A DNA stretch of 64,000 nt from JBBDSJ01 sp040905025. GTDB lineage: Bacteria > Pseudomonadota > Gammaproteobacteria > Methylohalomonadales > Methylohalomonadaceae. The translations under genes and the position numbers were made by a program. The notes beneath the pieces are model-generated. The model did no database searches, had not been told where the DNA came from, and was given only the letters and a program-made list of their open reading frames with translations. Below are positions 35,301-42,643 of this stretch, piece after piece; position 1 is the stretch's first letter; every line of letters starts with the position of its first letter. The stretch covers positions 1 through 64,000 of the forward strand of contig JBBDSJ010000138.1 in NCBI GenBank assembly GCA_040905025.1. The letters run 5' to 3'.

Positions 35301-36206
35301 TTGTCTCAGGATCTGAATAATAAAGTGGACTCCAAGCTGACTTTTCGTCTGCCGCTGGTCATCAGCCTGGTTGCGGTTCTGGTCGCTTGCGGCGCCGGTT
35401 TGTCACGTCCCGTTACACTCGCTGATATCCGGTCCGAGGCATTACAGCAGGGATTCAGCAGTCAGATGATTGAATCCTGGGGCTACCGGATGCAGGTATT
35501 TCATCGCGGTTTGTCCAGGCTATCGCCTGATGCCGACCCTGTGGATCCGGTGGTCTATATCGAGGGCGATGGCCGTGCCTATGTCAGCCGGCACCGGGTG
35601 TCTGCTGATCCGACACCGCGTAATCCGGTTGCTTTCAGGCTGGCTGCCGTTGATCCATCGCCTGCCGTTATCTATATAGCCCGACCTTGTCAGTTTGTGG
35701 TCACTGCCCGTTGTCAGCCACGTGACTGGACATCACATCGTTACAGCACCGAAATTGTTGCAGCCATGTCCGGTGTATTGGATCAATTGCACAGTGATTA
35801 CGCCATTAGAGGTTATGCATTGGTAGGTTATTCGGGTGGCGGCGTCATCGCTGCGCTGTTGGCACAGCAACGTGCTGATATTGATTCACTGACCACAGTG
35901 GCGGCGAATCTCGATCATGAGGCCTGGACGAGCCATTTTGGCGATACCCCCTTATCCGGATCATTAAATCCGATTGATCGTGCGGAAGCCTTGGCGGATC
36001 TCCCGCAAATTCATTTGGCTGGCCGTCGCGATACGACCGTGCCGGCTTTTGTTATTGAACGTTTTGTGCAGGCATTACCCGTCAGTGCGCCCGCCGAGTA
36101 TTATTTGCTGGAAAATAAAAGCCATACGAATTGGCCCGACAGTTGGTATAAGACCGTATGCGATTTGCGGTTCTGGCAGCAACGACCCGGGTGTAATTCA
36201 CTATAA
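35301..36206 (+). CDS. Lipoprotein with alpha/beta hydrolase fold
   Basis: 301 residues from TTG 35301; a GTG at 35325 is an alternative and gives a tighter signal peptide. The leader ends in the lipobox LVAC, so a lipid-anchored envelope protein is likely. The nucleophile elbow GYSGGG is near residue 176, an aspartate lies in GRRDTTVPAF, and a histidine in NKSHTNW, giving a plausible Ser-Asp-His triad. YIEGDGRAY resembles the oxyanion region. The substrate is unknown. It is convergent with the methyltransferase gene, overlapping its end by six nt. Confidence 0.72.
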   Translation: MSQDLNNKVDSKLTFRLPLVISLVAVLVACGAGLSRPVTLADIRSEALQQGFSSQMIESWGYRMQVFHRGLSRLSPDADPVDPVVYIEGDGRAYVSRHRVSADPTPRNPVAFRLAAVDPSPAVIYIARPCQFVVTARCQPRDWTSHRYSTEIVAAMSGVLDQLHSDYAIRGYALVGYSGGGVIAALLAQQRADIDSLTTVAANLDHEAWTSHFGDTPLSGSLNPIDRAEALADLPQIHLAGRRDTTVPAFVIERFVQALPVSAPAEYYLLENKSHTNWPDSWYKTVCDLRFWQQRPGCNSL

Positions 36207-37046
36207 TGATGTTTTCACGAGCCGCACGTACATGTTATCGCTGGTTGGCAATTTGTATGTCAGTCCGTATTTGACATCAAAACCGACACGCAATGCCATA
36301 GCTTTTAGTGTTGCGGGTGTGAAGTAATTCAGATGATCCGGGAAGCGGAAACCGCACCAGTCGCGCCCCATGATGTGGCGATTCAGCGAGCCATAATTCG
36401 GCACCTTGATTATCGCAACGCCACCCGGCTGTAGAATCCGGAAAATCTCTTTTAAAACCGGTTGCGGGTGCATCTCATGTTCCAGATAAGAGCGTAGCGT
36501 TGCCGCCGAAAAGTAGTTGTTGTCACATTGTTGCAAACCTTCAAGCGATGGCGCATGCACAACAAAACCGCCGAGTGTCTGGAAAACCTGTTGTGCCTGT
36601 TGGCTGAGTTCGGCAGAAACCTCAATTCCGTGTGGAATAAAAGCCCTGTCCAGTCCGAGCATCTGGGCGCCATCACCACAGCCGATATCAATGACGTTAC
36701 CGGGTTGCGCATGCTGTCTCAGTAATGCCGGAAATTTCTTGCGTGGCAGCAGCGCCATGCGCCAGCGCGTGTTCTTGCTGAGTGTATATTCATGCCCACG
36801 GGCTGCCTTGCGCCGTTGTTCTTCGACCTGGAAGGTTTTTTCCCACGCCAGATCCGCAGACATATGCTCATAGCGCGGGGCATTTTCAATATAAACAAAA
36901 TCACATTGCGGGCACTGCTTGAGGCGCCAGAATGGATCTGAATAATGATGTAACGGCTGGCTGCTGTTATCTGTTTCACACAGTGGGCAGCTGCGCTCGA
37001 TGGTTTGTATAGCCCCTGTTTCGGACGTCGATATTGCGATAACCAT
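36201..37046 (-). CDS. SAM-dependent methyltransferase with zinc-ribbon N-terminus
   Basis: 281 residues. An N-terminal zinc ribbon (CPLC near residue 20 and CPQC near residue 45) is followed by a class I methyltransferase domain with VIDIGCGDGAQMLGLDR near residue 118 and the post-II motif region ILQPGGVAIIKVPNYGSLNR near residue 205. The layout is that of Methyltransf_23-type enzymes often acting on sugars or small metabolites. Substrate unknown. It ends five nt after the speD stop, so both are probably on one transcript with speD upstream. Confidence 0.82.
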   Translation of the reverse strand: MVIAISTSETGAIQTIERSCPLCETDNSSQPLHHYSDPFWRLKQCPQCDFVYIENAPRYEHMSADLAWEKTFQVEEQRRKAARGHEYTLSKNTRWRMALLPRKKFPALLRQHAQPGNVIDIGCGDGAQMLGLDRAFIPHGIEVSAELSQQAQQVFQTLGGFVVHAPSLEGLQQCDNNYFSAATLRSYLEHEMHPQPVLKEIFRILQPGGVAIIKVPNYGSLNRHIMGRDWCGFRFPDHLNYFTPATLKAMALRVGFDVKYGLTYKLPTSDNMYVRLVKTSL

Positions 37047-37051
37047 GTTGC

Positions 37052-37900
37052 TTAATCGTTTTCGCTGGAAATAGCGACCGGATCAAACATACGCTCATCA
37101 ATGTTACGGCCGTAGAAAATTTCCTGCATTTCATGCTTGAGACGGGCTTCGATGCTGAGGCGTTCGTCCAGATTCAGGTTGTCTGCATCCATCCCGAACA
37201 GGTAATCATCGAGCTCAAAAGTTTTCAGCATCATTTTGCTGTGAAAGATTTTTTCTTCGTAGATATTTACATCGACACGCTGAAACCGTGCCTTGGTTTC
37301 TTCGTCCAGGAAGTTCTGGATCGAGTTGATTTCGTGATCTATGTAATGCTTCTTGCCGGAAGTATCGCGGGTAAAGCCACGGACGCGGTAATCCATGATG
37401 ACAATATCGGATTCAAAACTGTGGATTAGAAAATTCAATGCTTTCAATGGCGAAATCTTGCCGCAGGTGCTGACATCAATATCAGCGCGGAAGGTACTGA
37501 TGCCGGTACGTGGATGGTTTTCCGGATAGGTATGTGCGGTTAGATGACTTTTATCCAGGTGTGCTACGACAGCTTCCGGATCCGGTCCCGGTGTTGCACT
37601 GTTGGTTACCCCTTCCAGCGCCGGTGCTTCCTCTGAAATCAGGATGGTGACACTGGCGCCCAGCGGATCGTAGTCGGTTTCGGCAATATTCAGGATATTT
37701 GCACCGATAATATTCGCAACATCCTTCAGTATCTGGGTAAGACGTTCAGCATTGTAAGCTTCGTCGATATAGTCCATGTACTTATGAATCTGAGCATCGG
37801 TATGCGCATAGCAGACATCATAAATGTTGAAGCTCAACGTCTTGGTCAGATTGTTGAAGCCGTGTAGCTGAATATTTGAATCGTTCATAGTGTTGCTCAT
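37052..37900 (-). CDS. speD: S-adenosylmethionine decarboxylase proenzyme (E. coli type)
   Basis: 282 residues from the ATG at 37900, preceded by a strong ribosome site (GGAGGGGG). SpeD supplies decarboxylated SAM for spermidine synthesis. It self-cleaves at the serine of LDKSHLTAHTYPE to form the pyruvoyl cofactor. Other family marks are FRADIDVSTCGKISPLKALN, DYRVRGFTRD, HEINSIQNFL and EIFYGRNID. A VOC protein gene lies just upstream and a methyltransferase just downstream. No speE is in the window. Confidence 0.97.
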   Translation of the reverse strand: MSNTMNDSNIQLHGFNNLTKTLSFNIYDVCYAHTDAQIHKYMDYIDEAYNAERLTQILKDVANIIGANILNIAETDYDPLGASVTILISEEAPALEGVTNSATPGPDPEAVVAHLDKSHLTAHTYPENHPRTGISTFRADIDVSTCGKISPLKALNFLIHSFESDIVIMDYRVRGFTRDTSGKKHYIDHEINSIQNFLDEETKARFQRVDVNIYEEKIFHSKMMLKTFELDDYLFGMDADNLNLDERLSIEARLKHEMQEIFYGRNIDERMFDPVAISSEND

Positions 37901-37920
37901 GGTGTCCCCCTCCAAACCCC

Positions 37921-38319
37921 TCAGAGATGGGCCAGCGGCGGGTGGTAAATCATTTGCACCACGTTGCCTGCCGGGTCTTCACAATAAAAACTGCGCGCAC
38001 CATCACGGTGTGTACGGGGTGCGGTTTTCATGGGTACGGCGTGTGCCAGCAGAAATTCGTGCCAGGCATCCACAGTCTCAGGTGTTTTCAGAATATAGCC
38101 AATATGGTCAAGCCGCTGTACACCTGTTGGCAGGTGCCCGGCGGGCAGGCGATGCAATGCCAGATTGTCATTGCCGGAACAGAGATAAACATTGTCTGCA
38201 TCCGGGCGCCATTCCACTTTCATCCCCAGTAGCTCAACATAGAACCGCTCGCAGGCTTCCAGATCCGGCACATTCAGTGCAACATGATGCAGGCCGCGGG
38301 TAGGTTCAGGTCGCTTCAT
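37921..38319 (-). CDS. VOC family (glyoxalase/bleomycin-resistance fold) protein
   Basis: 132 residues from the ATG at 38319. The paired beta-alpha-beta-beta-beta modules of the VOC superfamily are visible: LHHVALNVPDLEACERFYVELLGM, LDHIGYILKTPETVDAWHEFL and FYCEDPAGNVVQMIYH. Metal ligands are probably the two histidines (LHHVAL, LDHIGY) and a glutamate or aspartate of the last strand. The reaction is unknown. It is the first gene of the VOC-speD-methyltransferase group. Confidence 0.88.
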   Translation of the reverse strand: MKRPEPTRGLHHVALNVPDLEACERFYVELLGMKVEWRPDADNVYLCSGNDNLALHRLPAGHLPTGVQRLDHIGYILKTPETVDAWHEFLLAHAVPMKTAPRTHRDGARSFYCEDPAGNVVQMIYHPPLAHL

Positions 38320-38511
38320 AATTCTTCCGTACGTCTGGCAATTCGTCATTATTCCCGGCTCGGGGCTGCCCGGCAGCGGGAACGCGGCACATTAGCGCAA
38401 TGTGCCCCCCATGAAAAGAGCTTTTACGCGGCTTTAGTCCGCCGGAACAGCGGATAGCCGCCCTCGCCAAGCTGTGGGACAATACGCCGCCATGAAAAGA
38501 ATCTGCATGTT

Positions 38512-39405
38512 ATGAAGCCGAATTCGCCTCCCCTTTACCGTTCTGAACTCCGTCATTTGCCACTTCTAAACACTGGCAAAGTCCGCGATATTTATGCTGT
38601 TGGCACGGATCACCTGCTGATTGTGACCTCGGATCGATTATCTGCCTTTGACGTTATCCTGCCGGATCCGATCCCCGGCAAGGGCGCTGTGCTGAACCGG
38701 GTATCGAATTTCTGGTTTGCGCGTACCGCCAGCCGCATTCGAAATCACTTGAGCGATTTGCCACTGGCCGAGGTCGTGCCGGATGCGGCGGAACGTGCGC
38801 TACTGGAAGATCGCAGTGTCGTGGTAAAACGTTGCCGGGCGTTGCCGGTGGAAGCCGTCGCGCGTGGCTATCTGATCGGTTCGGGTTGGAAGGATTACCA
38901 GCAAAACGGCGCGATTTGCGGCATTCCGCTGCCCACGGGACTGCAGTTGGCGGAACAGTTACCGGAGCCGATTTTCACCCCGGCCAGCAAGGCTGAGGCG
39001 GGTGATCACGACGAAAATATCAGTTTTGCACAGGTTGTTGATGCTGTAGGTCTGGAACTGGCGGAACAGATCAAGACAATGACCCTGGCAATTTATACCG
39101 AGGCGGCGAGTTACGCGCGTGCGCGTGGCATTATTATCGCGGATACCAAGTTTGAATTTGGTCTGGATGAAAATGACGAGCTGGTTTTGATCGACGAAGT
39201 GTTGACACCCGATTCATCGCGCTTCTGGCCGGCGGACAGCTATCAGATCGGCACCAGCCCGCCGAGTTTTGACAAGCAGTATGTACGTGATTATCTGGAA
39301 ACGCTGGACTGGAACAAACAGACACCGGGCCCGAGGTTGCCAGCTGAAGTGATCAAAAAAACCGCGGAGAAATATGCAGAAGCGGCCCGGCGATTGATTG
39401 ACTGA
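38512..39405 (+). CDS. purC: Phosphoribosylaminoimidazole-succinocarboxamide synthase
   Basis: 297 residues, the longer SAICAR synthetase form. It joins aspartate to CAIR with ATP in purine synthesis. Motifs: NTGKVRDIYAVGTDHLLIVTSDRLSAFDV at the N-terminus, VEAVARGYLIGSGWKDYQ near residue 118, FTPASKAEAGDHDENISF near residue 155 and IDEVLTPDSSRFWPA near residue 228. It stands apart from purH-purD and is followed by a carbonic anhydrase. Confidence 0.97.
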   Translation: MKPNSPPLYRSELRHLPLLNTGKVRDIYAVGTDHLLIVTSDRLSAFDVILPDPIPGKGAVLNRVSNFWFARTASRIRNHLSDLPLAEVVPDAAERALLEDRSVVVKRCRALPVEAVARGYLIGSGWKDYQQNGAICGIPLPTGLQLAEQLPEPIFTPASKAEAGDHDENISFAQVVDAVGLELAEQIKTMTLAIYTEAASYARARGIIIADTKFEFGLDENDELVLIDEVLTPDSSRFWPADSYQIGTSPPSFDKQYVRDYLETLDWNKQTPGPRLPAEVIKKTAEKYAEAARRLID

Positions 39406-39459
39406 AACATAATGTAAGACAACAAAAATCCTGACATCCATAATTTACGGTGACAATAA

Positions 39460-40110
39460 ATGCCTGAACTTGACTCACTTATAGAAGGTTTTCGCCGCTT
39501 TCGGCAAGAGTATTTTATTGATAATCCCGAGCTCTATCAGAAGCTGGTTGAGAAGGGTCAAAAACCAAAGGCCTTGATTATTGCCTGCTGCGACTCACGT
39601 GTGCATCCGGCCCATATTACTGATACTGCGCCCGGTGAAATTTTTGTGGTGCGCAATGTTGCCAATCTGGTGCCCCCCAGTGTTGATGACGGCAAGACGC
39701 ATGGTACATCGGCCGCTATTGAATTTGCAGTCAAGCATCTGAAAGTGCCGCATATCGTGGTGATGGGGCATAGTCAATGTGGCGGTATCCGCGCACTGAT
39801 GGAAGGCGAACATGAAGGCAAGACACACACTTTTATCGACCCGTGGATGGCAATCATGAAAGGTGCGCGCGAACAGGTCGCGCATGAATATGCCGGAGCC
39901 AATCTGGACGAGCAATGCCGTCTGTGTGAGAAAGCTTCAATAGGCGTGTCGTTAAAAAACCTGCTGAGTTTTTCATTCGTGGCAAGCAATATTGAGGCCG
40001 GGAAACTTAAACTGCATGGCTGGTATTTTGATATTGAACAGGGTCAGTTGTTTAATCGTGAAGCTGATGGAAATTATCAACCATTGGCAGAAGCAGTCAT
40101 GCGTTCCTGA
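39460..40110 (+). CDS. Beta-class carbonic anhydrase
   Basis: 216 residues. It interconverts CO2 and bicarbonate. Zinc ligands are visible in CCDSRVHP near residues 46-53 (cysteine with the Asp-Arg dyad) and HSQCGGIRAL near residue 105 (histidine and cysteine). ARNVANLVPP-type VVRNVANLVPP is present. Closest in look to CynT-type enzymes. A bicarbonate supply role for carboxylations such as AccC or PurK is possible but inferred. Confidence 0.93.
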   Translation: MPELDSLIEGFRRFRQEYFIDNPELYQKLVEKGQKPKALIIACCDSRVHPAHITDTAPGEIFVVRNVANLVPPSVDDGKTHGTSAAIEFAVKHLKVPHIVVMGHSQCGGIRALMEGEHEGKTHTFIDPWMAIMKGAREQVAHEYAGANLDEQCRLCEKASIGVSLKNLLSFSFVASNIEAGKLKLHGWYFDIEQGQLFNREADGNYQPLAEAVMRS

Positions 40111-40137
40111 TTATTGATTTATATAGCGGTATACCGA

Positions 40138-40410
40138 ATGGACCTGAAAATCTTTCTGACGGTTTTTGCCACCGTATTTATTGCCGAGCTTGGTGATAAA
40201 ACCCAACTTGCTACGATGCTGTTTGCCGCCGACAAGGAAGTGAATAAATGGCTGGTATTTGCAGCAGCGTCAGCGGCACTGGTGGTTGCCGCTGCGATTG
40301 GTACATTGGCCGGCGCGGCGATCTCGCATTATGTCTCGGCAAGACAATTGACGTTAATCGCCGGACTCGGATTTATAGCGATCGGTGTGTGGACGTTGCT
40401 GAGAGTTTGA
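40138..40410 (+). CDS. Half-size GDT1/TMEM165 (UPF0016) family transporter
   Basis: 90 residues from the ATG at 40138; the frame is open to 40114. The family, mostly with two repeats of about 90 residues, exports manganese or calcium. The signature E-x-G-D-K-(T/S) is present as FIAELGDKTQLATM near residue 18. Three hydrophobic segments are visible (about residues 4-17, 35-56, 68-88). Only one repeat is encoded, so it would have to work as a dimer of antiparallel subunits, as proposed for other single-domain members. Ends 45 nt before a MITE-like element. Confidence 0.87.
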   Translation: MDLKIFLTVFATVFIAELGDKTQLATMLFAADKEVNKWLVFAAASAALVVAAAIGTLAGAAISHYVSARQLTLIAGLGFIAIGVWTLLRV

Positions 40411-40454
40411 GAGGGTGTAACAAGCAGGAATAATTAGCTCTATTTTTAATTATC

Positions 40455-40642
40455 TAGAAGTGGTCTCAAAATGTCACGCACCTAAGGGTGTAATAAAGTG
40501 TAGACGAGACCAAGCGAAAGTGTACGAAAAAGCGTAGTGTATAACTAATCTGCCGTTACACGGCCCCGCATTTTGAGTCCGCTTTTGACGCCCATTCGTA
40601 TATTTCAGGGCGGCAAATGCAGTAATTTTGAGACCGCTTCTA
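40455..40642. repeat. Family-2 MITE-like element, copy 1
   Basis: 188 bp with 17-bp terminal inverted repeats AGAAGTGGTCTCAAAAT and ATTTTGAGACCGCTTCT, and TA at both outer edges. An internal near-copy of the right end (ATTTTGAGTCCGCTTTT) lies near 40572. The interior matches the copy at 53794-53997 closely. It abuts the stop codon of the DksA-like gene and contains no ORF of note. Confidence 0.85.
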
Positions 40643-40990
40643 TCAGCCTTCCAGGGCTGATGCACACTTGATACATAAAGTTACGGTCGGATTGGCCTGC
40701 AGCCGCGCCACAGCGATCTCCTCACCGCATTCGTAGCATTCACCAAAACTGCCGTCTTCAATACGTTGCAGTGCAGCGGTGATTTTTCTGAGTTCGAGTT
40801 CAGCGCGGGCCTGACCCGCCTTGGCCATGGCCTGGCCCTGCAAGGCATCCATCCGTGACAGCCGGCCGGTGCGGGTCTGATCGAGCTCGACAGTCCCGCT
40901 GGCTTCGCGCCGGGTTTCTGTCAGCGCTTCAATGTCAGTTTGGAGTTCGCGCAGTTGTTGTGCGAACGCGGTAAGGGTGGATTGATCCAA
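40643..40990 (-). CDS. DksA/TraR family zinc-finger protein
   Basis: 115 residues. An N-terminal coiled coil (about residues 5-75) is followed by a four-cysteine zinc finger (CYECGEEI near residue 90 and CIKC near residue 108) with the conserved GSFGECYECG lead and the ARLQANP segment. DksA-family proteins enter the RNA polymerase secondary channel. This one is shorter than DksA (about 150 residues) and lacks an obvious DxxDxA coiled-coil tip, so it resembles the YbiI/TraR-like group. It follows a 97-residue protein of unknown function. Confidence 0.85.
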   Translation of the reverse strand: MDQSTLTAFAQQLRELQTDIEALTETRREASGTVELDQTRTGRLSRMDALQGQAMAKAGQARAELELRKITAALQRIEDGSFGECYECGEEIAVARLQANPTVTLCIKCASALEG

Positions 40991-41009
40991 TGGTTGCCTG
41001 TAACCGAGC

Positions 41010-41303
41010 CTAATGACTCATCACATTGCCGCCCATGGCACGAATAAGTGCATTGCGGCCGGTATCATCAAGTTCTTTCATTGAAGCCTGCATGGCTTCA
41101 TTGAAAGCGGTGACTTTTTCATCATGTGCCTTTAGCAACTGTTCCAGTTTGAGATTTTCTGCAATGCTGGCTTCCCCGCCCTGCTTGTATTTCTGATCCA
41201 GCTCGACCATGAAATTGAAATAGGCATCCTTGCTCGCGCTCATGGCCAGATAGGCTTCATACGCAGGCTGTGCGGCACCGGGCAGTTCGTTGTTGTCAGT
41301 CAT
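41010..41303 (-). CDS. Hypothetical protein, helical
   Basis: 97 residues, no family recognised. Rich in Ala, Glu and Lys, with a predicted helical pattern throughout (AYEAYLAMSASKDAYFNFM, EDLKLEQ-like LKLEQLLKAHDEKVTAFNEAM, DDTGRNALIRAMG). No signal peptide or membrane segment. It lies 19 nt upstream of the DksA-like gene and 60 nt after fba on the same strand, so it may be transcribed with both. Confidence 0.7.
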   Translation of the reverse strand: MTDNNELPGAAQPAYEAYLAMSASKDAYFNFMVELDQKYKQGGEASIAENLKLEQLLKAHDEKVTAFNEAMQASMKELDDTGRNALIRAMGGNVMSH

Positions 41304-41363
41304 TGGTTAATGTGATCTGTCAGGCTTGTGAAATTATGCTTTTCAACATTTCACCTTTGACTT

Positions 41364-42386
41364 TCAGGCGGCTTTCTCGGCACTGGCGTCGTATTTGCCC
41401 AGGGTGGCGAGGCTGTTGCATTTTTCCCGGTGCAGCAGAACCTTTTGTGCCGCTTCAACATTTTCAGGTTTGCCGGCCCAGGCTTTCAGACAAGGTTCCT
41501 GCAGTGCACGGCCATACGAGAATGATAATGGCCAGGGCAACCCCGGATGTTTCCTGTTCATCAGATTCAGGTGCTCGGTGGCGGCTTCGGCACTTTGACC
41601 ACCGGATAAAAATACAATCCCCGGCAGGGACGCAGGCACGGTATTTTTCAGACACTTCACGGTCAGATCAGCCACCTGTTCGGCACTGGCCTGATCGGGA
41701 CATTTTTTGCCGGACACGACCATGTTCACTTTCAAAATGGTATGTTCGAGGGCGACTCCCTGACGATACAGCTCATCAAACAACGTATTGAGTGTGCGTT
41801 CGGTGACAGTAAAGCAGGTCTCAATGCTGTTATCCCCGTCCATCAGAGTTTCCGGTTCAACTATCGGAACAACACCGGCTTCCTGACAGAGTGCCGCATA
41901 GCGTGCCAGCGCATGGGCATTGGCCTGAATACAGTGCGCGGAAGGAATATTTTCGCCGATCGTGATGACAGCACGCCACTTCGCAAATTTGGCGCCGAGT
42001 TGTACATATTCGGCCAGACGTTCACGCAGACCGTCCAGGCCTTCGGTGATTTTTTCGTCCGGATGTGCGGCAAGATCCTTGGCGCCGGTATCGACCTTGA
42101 TGCCGGGCATGATGCCCTGATTCAGCAACGCTTGCGGAAACGCTACACCGGCGCCGGTTTTCTGGCGGATGGTTTCATCGTACAGAATCATACCGCTGAC
42201 AAAATTGCTGCCACCCGCTGCGGTGATCAGTAATCCCCGGTAGGCACGGCGATTTTCTTCTGTCGACTCGACGTTGATGGTATCAAAGCGTTTTTTAATC
42301 GTGCCGGTACTCTCGTCAATGGCGAGAATGCCCTTGCCCTTCGCCACCATCGCCTGTGCAGTTGCAGTCAAATCATTGTTGCTCAT
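41364..42386 (-). CDS. Fructose-bisphosphate aldolase, class I
   Basis: 340 residues of the Schiff-base (animal/plant-like) class I family. It interconverts fructose-1,6-bisphosphate and triose phosphates. Marks are GKGILAIDESTGTIKKRFD near residue 17, the KWRAVI segment, PIVEPETLMDG near residue 187, and the Schiff-base lysine in ILKVNMVVSGKKC near residue 228, then SGGQSAEAATEHLNLMN. The last gene of the minus-strand tkt-gap-pgk-pyk-fba group. Confidence 0.96.
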   Translation of the reverse strand: MSNNDLTATAQAMVAKGKGILAIDESTGTIKKRFDTINVESTEENRRAYRGLLITAAGGSNFVSGMILYDETIRQKTGAGVAFPQALLNQGIMPGIKVDTGAKDLAAHPDEKITEGLDGLRERLAEYVQLGAKFAKWRAVITIGENIPSAHCIQANAHALARYAALCQEAGVVPIVEPETLMDGDNSIETCFTVTERTLNTLFDELYRQGVALEHTILKVNMVVSGKKCPDQASAEQVADLTVKCLKNTVPASLPGIVFLSGGQSAEAATEHLNLMNRKHPGLPWPLSFSYGRALQEPCLKAWAGKPENVEAAQKVLLHREKCNSLATLGKYDASAEKAA

Positions 42387-42540
42387 GTGTTGCCTCTTTA
42401 TATACAGAAGTTAAATGATTATAGAAAATAGAGTATGGAAAAGCACAATCAAATCGACGACTCGTTTTCTCTTTTACTATCATCCGGATCCTGTCAACGA
42501 TAAAGGAAATATTTTAGAAGCAGCCGCAAAAATAAATACC

Positions 42541-42576
42541 CTCCCCCTGACCCCCTCCCGCGAGGGGAGGGGGAAT
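42541..42576. repeat. CCCTCNCCCTGNCCC-type intergenic repeat
   Basis: A palindromic run (CCCCTCCC-GCGA-GGGGAGGGG) related to the repeat before purD at 16440-16485. It lies between pyk and fba. Confidence 0.6.
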
Positions 42577-42580
42577 GAAT

Positions 42581-42597
42581 TTTGAGACCACTTCTGG
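42581..42597. repeat. Solo terminal repeat of the family-2 element
   Basis: ATTTTGAGACCACTTCT matches the right end of family-2 elements with one change. A second, degenerate left-type end (GGTCTCAAAT, 42640-42649) lies over the pyk stop codon; the TGA of pyk falls within it. Confidence 0.6.
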
Positions 42598-42643
42598 ATA
42601 TATCGTAATTGTCGGGCGTCAATCACTGACGGCCAAGCCGGTC

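Noticed and set aside
41270..41791. A 173-codon plus-strand frame over the fba and hypothetical gene boundary
   Set aside because: It is antisense to the class I aldolase gene and has no family features.
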